From the NCBI GenBank assembly GCA_963677755.1, contig OY782506.1, positions 992,001-1,056,000 on the forward strand: a stretch of 64,000 nucleotides of DNA. The letters run 5' to 3'. The notes under the pieces are model-generated. The model saw nothing but the letters and a program-made list of their open reading frames with translations. It ran no database searches and was not told where the DNA came from. The DNA comes from JAIOSF01 sp963677755. Lineage in GTDB: Bacteria; Campylobacterota; Campylobacteria; Campylobacterales; Arcobacteraceae. How positions within the stretch are numbered: the first letter of the stretch is position 1; every line of letters begins with the position of its first letter. Positions 1 to 8,372 of this stretch are shown here, piece after piece. The position numbers and the translations under genes are program-made.

Positions 1-125
1 ATAGTCCCTGTTTTAGGCAATGAACTTCCTATATAGATAATGTTATTATCAAAACTTTTTTCTTTAAAAAAAAGAAATCCAATAGCTACAGCAACAATAA
101 GAATTAGTAATATAAGTTTTTTCAT
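1..125 (-). CDS. Partial gene: N-terminus of an exported or membrane-anchored protein, possibly a solute-binding domain
   Basis: Only the first 41 codons lie in the window; the gene runs off the left edge. The start is the ATG at 125 on the minus strand. The peptide opens with two lysines and about 18 hydrophobic residues, so it is a signal peptide or membrane anchor. The text after it (IIYIGSSLPKTG) resembles the first beta-strand of periplasmic binding proteins of the branched-chain amino acid type, which may stand alone or form a sensor-kinase input domain. The Shine-Dalgarno sequence is weak. It is divergent from the formate dehydrogenase operon; a regulatory role for that operon is possible but unsupported. 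Confidence 0.55.
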   Translation of the reverse strand, partial: MKKLILLILIVAVAIGFLFFKEKSFDNNIIYIGSSLPKTGT

Positions 126-184
126 AGGGAGATTTTATCTAAATTACCTAAATTTTTAAATAAAGTGTTTAATTTAAGTAAACA

Positions 185-229
185 TTAAGAGTTTGAGTTA
201 TAAAATTGGTCAAATATTTTTTACCAAAA
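185..229 (+). promoter_or_regulatory. Putative control element, copy 1 (upstream of the first fdh operon)
   Basis: A segment of about 45 bp ending in GTCAAATATTTTTTACCAAA is repeated with few changes at 6048-6093, in front of the other fdh-linked operon. These are the only two places in the window where I see it. Conservation in non-coding DNA in front of two related operons suggests a shared promoter or operator. The inner part has a loose GGT...ACC dyad. The rest of the gap 126-408 holds AT-rich DNA and the leader hairpin at 338-384. Confidence 0.45.
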
Positions 230-337
230 TGAATTTTTTATATATTTTATTATTCAACTGAATAATTGGTTTTCCAATAAAATGATTACTAAATTATATA
301 AAAAGATTTTGATTTTAGTTTAAATATTAAAAATGGT

Positions 338-384
338 GTGAAAGTTGCCTTAAGAATTTCTATAATTTTTAAGGGGGCTTTTAC
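338..384 (+). promoter_or_regulatory. Conserved leader RNA hairpin, copy 1
   Basis: An 11-bp stem (CCTTAAGAATT at 348-358 with AATTTTTAAGG at 364-374, one G-U pair) closes a 5-nt TCTAT loop. It is extended by a lower 7-bp stem (GTGAAAG 338-344 with CTTTTAC 378-384) across a small internal loop. It ends 13 nt before the AAAGGAG ribosome site of the Tat-signal gene. A nearly identical hairpin sits at 8373-8419 before the second copy. No T-run follows, so it is not a simple terminator. A role in mRNA processing, stability or ligand sensing is inference. Confidence 0.6.
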
Positions 385-408
385 CCATATAAATCTAAAG
401 GAGTGAAG

Positions 409-633
409 ATGGCTGAAGAGTTAAACGGTAGACGAAATTTTATCAAACGAGCTGGTGTTGCTACGGCAGTGTTAGCTGGTTCAGTTGCTGCAGTTGCTGC
501 AACATCAGAGGAGCATCACAGAGGAGCTGGGAGTGAAGTTGGTAACGGTGTTGTTACAGGAACTTCAAAAAAGAAAGAGATTTTATACGATAAAACTCAA
601 GCTTGGCATCAATTTTATCAAGCTGCTAAATAA
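409..633 (+). CDS. Small twin-arginine signal protein of the formate dehydrogenase operon (copy 1)
   Basis: A 74-residue protein with a twin-arginine motif (GRRNFIKR) near its N-terminus and a hydrophobic alanine-rich stretch, so it should be exported folded through the Tat system or stay anchored by it. Small Tat proteins of this kind sit directly upstream of fdhA in Campylobacter and relatives; the function is not established. I chose ATG 409 because AAAGGAG (397-403) is spaced correctly for it; an in-frame GTG at 403 overlaps that site. The gene lies 15 nt before fdhA and is presumably co-transcribed. Its paralogue at 8444 differs at only a few residues around positions 35-42, at one lysine/threonine site and at one site near the C-terminus. 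Confidence 0.75.
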   Translation: MAEELNGRRNFIKRAGVATAVLAGSVAAVAATSEEHHRGAGSEVGNGVVTGTSKKKEILYDKTQAWHQFYQAAK

Positions 634-648
634 TTAAAAAGGGAAACA

Positions 649-3447
649 ATGAAATTAATTAAAAGTTTTAAGAGAAGAAATTTTTTAAAAATGGCTTCAC
701 TTGCAACAGCTGTAACAGCAACATCTGGCTTTGCTAGTACAAATGTTTTAAGAAGTGCAACTGAAGAAGAGATTAAAAACCCATTTCCAGGTTCTAAACT
801 TGTTAAAACTATCTGTTCTTACTGTTCAGTAGGTTGTGGTGTAGTTGCTGAAGTTCAAAATGGTGTATGGGTAAGACAAGAGGTAGCTTCTGATCACCCT
901 ATAAGTCATGGAGGTCACTGTTGTAAAGGTGCTGATATGATTGATAAGGCACGAGCAACAAATAGACTTAAATATCCAATGGAAAAAGTTGATGGTAAAT
1001 GGACTAGAGTATCTTGGGATAATGCAATGGGAAAAATATCTGATAAATTGCAACAGTTAAAAGATGATTTCGGTCCAGATGCAGTACAGTTTATAGGTTC
1101 TTCAAAAGTTGGTAATGAGCAAGCATATTATATAAGAAAGTTTGCTTCTATGTTTGGAACAAATAATATTGACCAACAAGCTAGAATTTGTCACAGTCCA
1201 ACAGTTGCAGGTGTTGCTAACACTTGGGGTTATGGAGCTATGACAAATCATATAGGTGACATGCAAAACTCAAAAGCGATTATTATATTCGGAGCAAATC
1301 CAGCTTCAAATCATCCAGTAGCTATGCAGCATATTTTAAAAGCAAAAGAACAAAATGGAGCAAAAATCATTGTTGTAGATCCAAGATATACTAAAACAGC
1401 TGCAAAAAGTGATCTTTTTTGTCGTGTAAGACCAGGTTCTGATATTGCTTTTATGTACGGTATGATTCGTCTTATCAAACATAATGGTTGGTTAGATAAG
1501 TCTTTTATTGCTGATAGAGTTTATGGTATGGAAGAGATTTTAGAAGAGTGTGAAGCTTATACACCTGAACATGTTGAAGATGTAACAGGTTGTCCTAAAG
1601 AAGATCTTATTCAAGCTACTACAGTATTTGCTAAAGCTGAACCAGGTTCACTTATTTGGAACCAAGGGTTAACTCAACATACTATAGGTTCTTCAAATAC
1701 AAGACTTGCAACAATCGTTCAATTAGCACTTGGAAATATGGGTAAAACTGGTGGTGGATGTAATATCTTAAGAGGTCATGATAATGTTCAAGGTGCTACA
1801 GACTTAGGTTGTCTATCACATACACTTCCAGGATATTATGGATTAAGTGAAGGTTCATGGAAATATTTTGCAAAACAGTGGAATGTAGATTATGAATGGC
1901 TTAAAGGGCAATTTAAATCTAAAGAACTTATGGAAAAAGAGGGATTTAGTTTAAGTTTATGGTTACATGGTGTTTTAGAAAAAAATAATGCTAAAAATAA
2001 TGGTGGTACACCAATTAAAGCTTTAGTAGTTATAGGAAATGGTATCTCAACTATTACACAAACACATAAAGTAAAAGAAGCTTTAGATAAATTAGAGTTA
2101 GTTGTATTTATTGACCCTTTTGTTAATGATTCAGCTGTATTAACTACAAGAGACAACAACTTATTTATGTTGCCTGTTGCAACACAGATGGAAACTTCAG
2201 GGAGTATTGTTAATACATCAAGAAGTATCCAATGGCGTTCTAAAGTTATGGACCCAATGTATGAAACAAGACCAGATCATGAAATTTTATTTGATTTTGC
2301 TAAACGGTTGGGATTTTATGATCAACTTGTTGCTGGTATGGGTAAAGGTGATAAATATAATTGGCCAGAAGATGCTACAGATGAGATAGCAAAAGCTCTT
2401 AAAACTATTGGTATGCAAGGTAGAACAGCCAAGCGTATTAAAAAACATACTGAAAATTGGCACTTATTTGATAGTGTATCACTAAAAGGTAAAGGTGCAC
2501 TTTCAAAAGAGTATTATGGTTTACCATGGCCTTGTTGGACAGAACAACATCCTGGAAGTCCTGTATTATATAATACTAATTTACCAGTAAACCAAGGTGG
2601 TATGGGATTTAGAGCTAGATTTGGACTTCAAAGAGATGGAAAAAATCTTCTTGCTGCACAAGGGAGTGCTCCTAAAGGTTCTAAAATAAAAGGTGGATAT
2701 GCAGAAATTACATATAAAAATGTTGAAGAACTTACAGGTATTAAGCTAACTGCTGCTGAGAAAAAAGCGGTTGAGGGTAAAAACTGGAAAACAGATGATA
2801 GTGGTATTTTAAATAAATATGCAATTGAAGCTGGACTTGCTCCTTATGGAAATGCAAGAGCTAGAACTATTGTTTGGAACTTTACAGATCAAATCCCTAA
2901 ACATAGAGAGCCTTTACACTCACCAAGACCAGATTTAGTAAAACAATACCCATCAGTTCGAGATAAAAAGAACTATTATAGAACAGATGTACGGTATGAA
3001 TCTGAACAAAAAGCTCAAGAGTGGGTAAAAGATTATCCTACAAGTATAGTTTCAGGAAGAATTGTTGAACACTTTGGTTCAGGGACAGAAACAAGAGCAT
3101 CAAAATATCTTGCAGAGTTATCTGGTGAGATGTATGGTGAAGTACATCCTAATTTTGCAGCCTCTTTAGGGATTAAAGATGGTGATATGATGTGGGTTTA
3201 TGGAACTGCTGAAGGAAAAATAAAAGTAAAATGTAAATATAGCTACACAGTTGCAGAAAACTATGTATTTTTACCACAAAACTTCTCAGGAGTATTTAGT
3301 GGAGAGAGCTTGGAAAGTAAATATCCAGAGGGTACAAAACCATATATGTATGGTGAGTCGTCAAATTCAATTACAAGTTATGGATTTGATCAAGAAACAG
3401 GTTGTCCAGAGACTAAATGTTCTTTGGTAAGACTAGAAAGAGCATAG
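649..3447 (+). CDS. fdhA: Formate dehydrogenase major subunit, cysteine form (copy 1)
   Basis: Catalytic molybdenum (or tungsten) bis-pterin subunit of a periplasmic respiratory formate dehydrogenase, oxidising formate to CO2 and passing electrons to FdhB, FdhC and the quinone pool. The 932-residue length fits the family. A Tat motif (KRRNFLK, residues 8-14) gives export. A [4Fe-4S] motif follows with Cys56, Cys59, Cys63 and Cys91/92. The active-site position, codon 181 (TGT, 1189-1191, context ARICHSP), is cysteine, whereas the paralogue at 8685 has TGA. Cysteine forms are normally slower but selenium-independent (family knowledge). Operon order is Tat protein, fdhA, fdhB, fdhC, fdhD with gaps of 1-15 nt. 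Several patches are identical in DNA to the second copy while others diverge, suggesting gene conversion. Confidence 0.95.
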   Translation: MKLIKSFKRRNFLKMASLATAVTATSGFASTNVLRSATEEEIKNPFPGSKLVKTICSYCSVGCGVVAEVQNGVWVRQEVASDHPISHGGHCCKGADMIDKARATNRLKYPMEKVDGKWTRVSWDNAMGKISDKLQQLKDDFGPDAVQFIGSSKVGNEQAYYIRKFASMFGTNNIDQQARICHSPTVAGVANTWGYGAMTNHIGDMQNSKAIIIFGANPASNHPVAMQHILKAKEQNGAKIIVVDPRYTKTAAKSDLFCRVRPGSDIAFMYGMIRLIKHNGWLDKSFIADRVYGMEEILEECEAYTPEHVEDVTGCPKEDLIQATTVFAKAEPGSLIWNQGLTQHTIGSSNTRLATIVQLALGNMGKTGGGCNILRGHDNVQGATDLGCLSHTLPGYYGLSEGSWKYFAKQWNVDYEWLKGQFKSKELMEKEGFSLSLWLHGVLEKNNAKNNGGTPIKALVVIGNGISTITQTHKVKEALDKLELVVFIDPFVNDSAVLTTRDNNLFMLPVATQMETSGSIVNTSRSIQWRSKVMDPMYETRPDHEILFDFAKRLGFYDQLVAGMGKGDKYNWPEDATDEIAKALKTIGMQGRTAKRIKKHTENWHLFDSVSLKGKGALSKEYYGLPWPCWTEQHPGSPVLYNTNLPVNQGGMGFRARFGLQRDGKNLLAAQGSAPKGSKIKGGYAEITYKNVEELTGIKLTAAEKKAVEGKNWKTDDSGILNKYAIEAGLAPYGNARARTIVWNFTDQIPKHREPLHSPRPDLVKQYPSVRDKKNYYRTDVRYESEQKAQEWVKDYPTSIVSGRIVEHFGSGTETRASKYLAELSGEMYGEVHPNFAASLGIKDGDMMWVYGTAEGKIKVKCKYSYTVAENYVFLPQNFSGVFSGESLESKYPEGTKPYMYGESSNSITSYGFDQETGCPETKCSLVRLERA

Positions 3448-3456
3448 GAGTAAGAT

Positions 3457-4050
3457 ATGAATAATAAACCAGATTTTGCAAGAATGAAGTTCTATTGTGA
3501 TGAAAACCTATGTATCGATTGTAATGGTTGTGTAGTAGCTTGTAAAGAAGCACATGAAGTTCCAGTTGGTGTAAATAGAAGAAAAGTAGTTACAGTAAAC
3601 GAAGGTATAGTAGGGCAAGAGATATCAGTATCAATGGCGTGTATGCATTGTGCTGATGCACCATGTCAACAAGTATGTCCAACAGACTGTTTTTATATAA
3701 GAGCAGATGGAATTGTTTTACATGATAAAGATAAATGTATAGGTTGTGGATATTGTCTATTTGCTTGTCCTTTTGGAGCTCCACAGTTTCCAAAAGATGG
3801 TGCTTTTGGTACTAAAGGGAAAATGGATAAATGTACAATGTGTGCAGGGGGACCTGAAGAGACTAATTCACACGAAGAGTTCGAGAAATATGGACAAAAC
3901 AGAATTAGTGAAGGGAAAGTTCCTATGTGTGCATCAATGTGTTCAACAAAAGCTTTACTTGTAGGTGATGCAGATGAAGTAGCACTTATTAAAACATATA
4001 GAGCTACAACAAAAGGGAAAGGTATAGCTACTGAACCTATGGGATGGTAG
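3457..4050 (+). CDS. fdhB: Formate dehydrogenase iron-sulfur subunit (copy 1)
   Basis: A 197-residue ferredoxin-like electron-transfer subunit that carries electrons from FdhA to the cytochrome b subunit. Four cysteine clusters are visible, starting with CDENLCIDCNGCVVACKEA (residues 14-32) and continuing with CMHCADAPCQQVCP, CIGCGYCLFACPFGAPQ and a final CTMC...CASMC group, which fits the four-cluster arrangement of DmsB/FdhB-type subunits. No Tat or Sec signal is present, so it presumably travels with FdhA as a hitch-hiker. It starts 9 nt after fdhA with a GGAG site. The protein is identical to that at 11493. Confidence 0.93.
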   Translation: MNNKPDFARMKFYCDENLCIDCNGCVVACKEAHEVPVGVNRRKVVTVNEGIVGQEISVSMACMHCADAPCQQVCPTDCFYIRADGIVLHDKDKCIGCGYCLFACPFGAPQFPKDGAFGTKGKMDKCTMCAGGPEETNSHEEFEKYGQNRISEGKVPMCASMCSTKALLVGDADEVALIKTYRATTKGKGIATEPMGW

Positions 4051-4059
4051 GAGATAATT

Positions 4060-5016
4060 ATGGAAAATACTAACACATTTTTTAGTAGAAATAAAGCCTA
4101 TATCTTTACTCTATTAGGACTTACTATAGCTGCTATTATTATGGGTGGTTTTATGATGATCTTTGATTGGGGATATTTAGTAAAATATATCCTTGATATG
4201 ATCACAGGAGCAGGGGTAAGTGGAGTTGTAACTCCACCTACTTCAAACTATGAAACTATGGTAAATGCAGCCTTTGGACCAAACTATAATACAATTGCAC
4301 CTGAGATTATCCGTGCTAGTAACGAGAGACAAGAATATATTTGGTGGGTATTTGTAGCGGAGATTGCAATATTTTGTTTTATGTATGCAAAATATGGTAG
4401 AAAAACTGCAATAGTAACAAACCCAGATGATCAAGTGCAAGTGTTCTCTTTATTTCATAGAACTGTGATGTGGTTAAATGTAATCATTATCATTACACTT
4501 ATAATATCAGGATTTAATATCACATGGTCATTGCGTTCAGGTGGTGGTGAGATCCCATTTCTTTTACGTGGATTACATGAAGTGACAGGATTAGTATGGT
4601 TTCCATTTTGGTTACTCCTTACTATTATAGCTTTTAAAGATGCAAAATTACTTTCAAGTAATAGTGTACTGAAAAAGATTATATTACCTGGAAAATTTAA
4701 ACCAATGAAAAGAGTGATTTATATTGTATTTGTAGCTATGGGAACTGGTCTTTTAGCAAGTGGTTTTCTTATTTGGTTTTTACATCCAGATACTTTTACC
4801 CATGCTAGTTTAATACAGTTTAAAAGAGTGTTACTTTATGTTCACTTCGCTTCTAGTGTTTTAATTATGTTCTTTATTATGGACTTTGTATATTCTATTT
4901 TAATATCAATAAAAGGGAATTTAAAAGGGTTAATTACAGGAAAGTATCCAAGAGAACATTTAGAACAATTAGCACCAGATGTTTTAGCTGATATTGATAG
5001 TATAAAAGGAAACTAA
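4060..5016 (+). CDS. fdhC: Formate dehydrogenase cytochrome b subunit (copy 1)
   Basis: A 318-residue integral membrane protein that anchors FdhAB on the periplasmic face and transfers electrons to menaquinone through b-type haems. Hydrophobic segments are visible at about residues 14-36, 95-113, 130-152, 168-190, 220-240 and 258-282, with histidines (FHRT, LHEVTG, YVHF) placed near membrane edges as haem-ligand candidates. It is longer than the E. coli gamma subunit, with an extra N-terminal segment and loop, as in Campylobacter and Helicobacter relatives. It starts 9 nt after fdhB. The protein is identical to the copy at 12096. Confidence 0.92.
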   Translation: MENTNTFFSRNKAYIFTLLGLTIAAIIMGGFMMIFDWGYLVKYILDMITGAGVSGVVTPPTSNYETMVNAAFGPNYNTIAPEIIRASNERQEYIWWVFVAEIAIFCFMYAKYGRKTAIVTNPDDQVQVFSLFHRTVMWLNVIIIITLIISGFNITWSLRSGGGEIPFLLRGLHEVTGLVWFPFWLLLTIIAFKDAKLLSSNSVLKKIILPGKFKPMKRVIYIVFVAMGTGLLASGFLIWFLHPDTFTHASLIQFKRVLLYVHFASSVLIMFFIMDFVYSILISIKGNLKGLITGKYPREHLEQLAPDVLADIDSIKGN

Positions 5017-5017
5017 G

Positions 5018-5845
5018 ATGACTAAGCCTATGAGAAGTGAGAACTTCTCCCTTCTAAAAACTAAACTCAATGATTACTGTAAAGAGATAATTATTGAAAA
5101 AGTTTATGAAGATGAGATTGAAACACTTGAAGATTATGTAATTAAAGAAGACAAAATAGAATTTTACCTTAATGGTAAAAGATTTTTGTCTGTTATGAGT
5201 ATTGCTCAGTATCAAGATGCACATATTATTGGTTTCTTACTTTCAGAAGCTGTTATTAAAAGTTATGATGATATAAAATCAGTAAAAATTGATGAAGATG
5301 GATTAAAAGTTCGTATCAAAGCAAATGTAAGTAAAGTAGGGTACCAAAATCTTTTTAAAGAGAAAACATTAACTTCAGGTTGTTGTGTTGGTGTAACTGG
5401 TAATGCAGAGAAAACATTTAATTGTTCATTTGTAAATACAGATTATACTATTGACTCAAAAGAGATTTTACATCATATGAAAGAGTTTAATAGCCCTAGT
5501 GTATTGTTTGATAATACAGGTTGTGTACATAAAGCAGAACTTGTATTAGAAGATGGTACTTTTTATGTAGCTGAAGATATAGGGAGACACAACGCAATAG
5601 ATAAAGTTGTTGGTCTTGCATCTATGGATAGAAAAGATATTAAAAAATCTATTTTATACGCTAGTGGTAGATTGTCTATGGAGATGGTAGTAAAATGTGT
5701 AATGCATAGAATACCAATAGTAGTTTCAAAAGCTGCTGTTACCTTACAAGGTATTAAATCTGCAAACGAACATGGTATAACTCTTATTGGGTTTGCTAGA
5801 GATAGAAAAATGAATGTTTATACACATTCTGGAAGAATAGCTTAA
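5018..5845 (+). CDS. fdhD: Formate dehydrogenase accessory sulfurtransferase (copy 1)
   Basis: A 275-residue FdhD protein. In E. coli, FdhD takes sulfur from the cysteine desulfurase IscS and sulfurates the molybdenum cofactor before insertion into FdhA. Family marks visible here are TSGCCVG (the cysteine-containing loop, with adjacent cysteines in place of the usual C-x-x-C), NTGCVHKAEL and DIGRHNAIDKVVG. It begins 1 nt after the fdhC stop. It differs from the second copy only in two silent changes and its last codon (Ala here, Asn in copy 2), so the two products should be interchangeable. Confidence 0.93.
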   Translation: MTKPMRSENFSLLKTKLNDYCKEIIIEKVYEDEIETLEDYVIKEDKIEFYLNGKRFLSVMSIAQYQDAHIIGFLLSEAVIKSYDDIKSVKIDEDGLKVRIKANVSKVGYQNLFKEKTLTSGCCVGVTGNAEKTFNCSFVNTDYTIDSKEILHHMKEFNSPSVLFDNTGCVHKAELVLEDGTFYVAEDIGRHNAIDKVVGLASMDRKDIKKSILYASGRLSMEMVVKCVMHRIPIVVSKAAVTLQGIKSANEHGITLIGFARDRKMNVYTHSGRIA

Positions 5846-5853
5846 ATAATTAA

Positions 5854-5909
5854 ATAGTATAAGTACATTGGTATGAAATAAAAAATTATTTCTATCGTAC
5901 TTAGACTAT
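5854..5909. other. Long nested inverted repeat after fdhD copy 1
   Basis: Three nested arm pairs share one axis: ATAGT/ACTAT (5854-5858, 5905-5909), AAGTAC/GTACTT (5861-5866, 5897-5902) and GAAATAA/TTATTTC (5875-5881, 5886-5892) around an AAAA loop. No T-run follows on either strand, so a rho-independent terminator is unlikely, though it may stabilise the 3' end of the first fdh transcript. The rest of 5846-6102 is AT-rich and contains the control element at 6048-6093. Confidence 0.5.
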
Positions 5910-6047
5910 AATAACAATAAAAAAATAATTAAAAACTCCCCTATTTACAAGCACTTTTTATAATATGACCAATAAAAATTATTAATACAGATAACCTTCA
6001 CGAGAATAGATAAAATATTTAAATAAATTTTACTATTTAAGGGTAAG

Positions 6048-6093
6048 TTAAGAGGTTGAATAATAAAATATAGTCAAATATGTTTTACCAAAA
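6048..6093 (+). promoter_or_regulatory. Putative control element, copy 2 (upstream of the 4Fe-4S/torD/fdh operon)
   Basis: Matches 185-229 over its whole length with one 1-nt gap and few substitutions, sharing TTAAGAG, TAAAA and GTCAAATAT-N-TTTTACC. It ends about 9 nt before the ATG at 6103, so it would overlap the promoter start region or the untranslated leader. Shared presence before both fdh transcription units suggests a common regulator, whose identity cannot be told from the sequence. Confidence 0.45.
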
Positions 6094-6102
6094 AGGAAAA
6101 AG

Positions 6103-7773
6103 ATGCAAGAGTTTATATATTATAACCCAAATGGTTTAGAGTTTCCTCTAAGTGAAGCCATAAATGTTGTTTCATCTACTGTAGATAATGAGGACAATAA
6201 ATATATTGTATCAAACTCAAAAGAGACAAATAGTGAAGTGGTTGCAAAAGAGATAGATTTTTATATTAAAAATAGTAGAGATGCTTTAACTGAAAAAATG
6301 ACTAATGTTCCAAAGTTATATGATATAGCTGTAACAAAATATGATAATGCTCAAGATTTAGATTATACACAAAAAGTAGAAAATAAACTTTTAGCAGTTG
6401 GTAATGCTGAACAATTAAAAGAATTCGCAAAACAAATAGAAATAGAAGAGTTTGATTTATATGTTATTAATGAAGATAATATTAAGTCAATAAGTGGACA
6501 TATTGGAAATTTAGATGTTATTGTTATTTCAAATGAAAAAGAAGTTTTACTACAAGTTGATCAAATAGTTTGGTTTGACGCTAAAGAGGAAGGACTTAAA
6601 CAAAGTGGTACTTTTGATCCATTGGCAACATCGATTGAAGATACTGTTGCAACTTTAAGAGAAAATATTAAAAACTATAACTATAAAAAATATATCACAT
6701 ACAACTCATCGTTTTGTCAATATCATGAAAGAAGAGATGAAACCTGTGCAAAATGTGTAGAGGTTTGTCCTACAACAGCTATTACAAAAATAGATGAACT
6801 TAAACATTTAGAATTTTCAGATATAGATTGTGTAGGGTGTGGTGGATGTGTGAGTGTTTGTCCAACAGCTGCAATTGATTATGCAATGTTTAATAAAGAT
6901 TCAATATATGAGGTGAGCTATTTTTATACAGATACACACCCTTTGATTATTCCAAATAAAATGGATATAGAAAATCTTACTGTTGATTTAAAAGAGGGAG
7001 TTTTACCACTTTGTATTGAAGGTGAAAAGTTTTTAGATGAAGCATCATTTATTACATTAACTCAAATGTCTGGTTCTCAAGTGATTTTTTATAGTGACTT
7101 TTTATCAAAAGGTACAAAAGATTCAATAGATATTTTAAATGCAATCTATCAAAAAAAGTATTCAAAAGATGCTATTTTAGTAGCTGCTACAGTTGAAGAA
7201 CTAGAAGCCTGTATAAATGAAGTTTCTTTTATAGAAAATTCAAAGTTTAATACAAACCAAAAAAACCAAAGAAAAAGAGAAACTTTTTCATTTAGATTAC
7301 AACATTTAGTTGGTGATGAGGATTTAGGTGTTGTAAAAACAGGTGAACATATTCATTATTCAAAAGTTGAAGTTAATGAGTCAAACTGTACTTTATGTTT
7401 ATCATGTGTTGGGGCTTGTAATGTAGATGCACTTGTGGCAGACCCAAGAGATAATACTTTACGAATCAATCCAAGTCTTTGTACCTCATGTGGGTATTGT
7501 GAAGTGTCTTGTCCAGAGAAAGATTGTTTAACAATCAAACGAGATGAGATAGAGCTAAATCCAATGTGGTTTAAAGAAAATATTATAGCAAAAGATACAC
7601 TGTTTGCTTGTGTAGAGTGTGGAAAAGAGTTTGCACCTAAAAAAGCAGTTGAAAAAATAGCAGATATGATGGCACCACTTTTTGCATCAGACCCAGTAAA
7701 ACAAAGAACACTTTACTGTTGTGAAGATTGTAAAGCAAAATTAATGATAAAACAAGGATTATTAAATGGATAA
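6103..7773 (+). CDS. Multi-cluster 4Fe-4S protein of the formate dehydrogenase locus
   Basis: A 556-residue cytoplasmic protein with no signal or membrane segment. Residues about 1-200 have no motif I recognise. Two ferredoxin-type motifs follow around 205-260 (CAKCVEVCPTTAI and CVGCGGCVSVCPTAAI) and two more around 430-480 (CTLCLSCVGACNVDAL and CTSCGYCEVSCPEKDCL). The C-terminus carries a CVEC...CCEDC zinc-ribbon-like pair. Proteins of this build occur upstream of TorD-like chaperones in epsilonproteobacterial fdh loci. A role in electron transfer or FdhA maturation is inferred from position only. Its end overlaps torD by 8 nt. It has no counterpart before the first fdh copy. Confidence 0.75.
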   Translation: MQEFIYYNPNGLEFPLSEAINVVSSTVDNEDNKYIVSNSKETNSEVVAKEIDFYIKNSRDALTEKMTNVPKLYDIAVTKYDNAQDLDYTQKVENKLLAVGNAEQLKEFAKQIEIEEFDLYVINEDNIKSISGHIGNLDVIVISNEKEVLLQVDQIVWFDAKEEGLKQSGTFDPLATSIEDTVATLRENIKNYNYKKYITYNSSFCQYHERRDETCAKCVEVCPTTAITKIDELKHLEFSDIDCVGCGGCVSVCPTAAIDYAMFNKDSIYEVSYFYTDTHPLIIPNKMDIENLTVDLKEGVLPLCIEGEKFLDEASFITLTQMSGSQVIFYSDFLSKGTKDSIDILNAIYQKKYSKDAILVAATVEELEACINEVSFIENSKFNTNQKNQRKRETFSFRLQHLVGDEDLGVVKTGEHIHYSKVEVNESNCTLCLSCVGACNVDALVADPRDNTLRINPSLCTSCGYCEVSCPEKDCLTIKRDEIELNPMWFKENIIAKDTLFACVECGKEFAPKKAVEKIADMMAPLFASDPVKQRTLYCCEDCKAKLMIKQGLLNG

Positions 7774-8362
7774 TAAAAGTATAGATAAAGCAAGATGCTT
7801 TTTATATGAAACACTAGCACTTCTTTTTGTAGAGGAACATACAAAAAATAGTAAAAAACATATAATTGAGAATTTAAAACAAATTGCATTAAACCCTTTT
7901 GATGAAGAAGTTGGTGATGTTTCAAAACAGATTGTTGAACTTCTTGAAAATGGTGAAGAGGATATACTTTATAAAGAGTATCAAGATCTATTTCTAGTCC
8001 CTTTTGGTGCAAATATATCACTAAGTGCTTCTTGGTATTATGAGGAGAGAGAATGTGGTGAGATGTTGGTAAAAGTAAGAGATATTTTAGCGAATACTCA
8101 AATCAGAAAAGATGAAAACTTATTTAAAGCACCAGAAGATAACTTTGGGTTTATTTTTACTTTATCTTCATATTTACTTGAAGAGAGTAACGATGATACA
8201 AATAAAGAGTTACAAAAAAAATTATTTGAAGAGGTTGTTAATCCTTACTTTGAAAGACTTTATATCTCTTTATTATCAAGTAAATCACCTATTTATTCTT
8301 TAGTAGGGATTATTCTTGGTGATTTTTTAAGTATGGAGAGAACCTATTTAAATTTAGGATAG
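7766..8362 (+). CDS. TorD/DmsD-family chaperone, probably for FdhA (FdhM-like)
   Basis: A 198-residue, mostly helical protein. The stretch YQDLFLVPFGANISLSASWY followed by EERECGEMLVKVRD and PEDNFGFIFTLSSYLL is typical of the TorD family, cytoplasmic chaperones that bind Tat signal peptides and protect molybdoenzyme apoproteins before cofactor loading. The Campylobacter homologue lies next to fdhA, which supports FdhA as the client; with two FdhA proteins carrying near-identical signal peptides it may serve both. It overlaps the 4Fe-4S gene by 8 nt and precedes the second Tat-signal gene by 81 nt. Confidence 0.85.
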   Translation: MDNKSIDKARCFLYETLALLFVEEHTKNSKKHIIENLKQIALNPFDEEVGDVSKQIVELLENGEEDILYKEYQDLFLVPFGANISLSASWYYEERECGEMLVKVRDILANTQIRKDENLFKAPEDNFGFIFTLSSYLLEESNDDTNKELQKKLFEEVVNPYFERLYISLLSSKSPIYSLVGIILGDFLSMERTYLNLG

Positions 8363-8372
8363 AAGAATGGTG

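Larger units (their letters stand above)
3402..5742 (+). repeat. 2.34-kb direct repeat, copy 1 (fdhA 3' end, fdhB, fdhC, most of fdhD)
   Basis: From 3402 to 5742 I find no difference from 11438-13778 (constant offset 8036). The identity begins inside the last codons of fdhA and ends near the end of fdhD, where a silent C/T difference appears at 5743/13779. Flanking parts of fdhA are clearly diverged, so identity is confined to this block. This points to recent gene conversion or purifying recombination rather than a whole-locus duplication that has just happened. Confidence 0.9.

Noticed and set aside
338..384. Leader hairpin as a Moco (molybdenum cofactor) riboswitch
   Set aside because: It is a single long hairpin without the multi-stem layout and conserved loops of the Moco RNA motif; similarity to that class is not visible.
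403..405. GTG at 403 (and 8438) as start of the small Tat proteins
   Set aside because: It overlaps the AAAGGAG ribosome site, which is spaced properly for the ATG six bases later.
3693..4076. Minus-strand open frame of 127 codons inside fdhB/fdhC, repeated at 11729
   Set aside because: Its conservation only reflects the identical DNA of the two fdh copies; it has no ribosome site or recognisable domain and lies opposite real genes.
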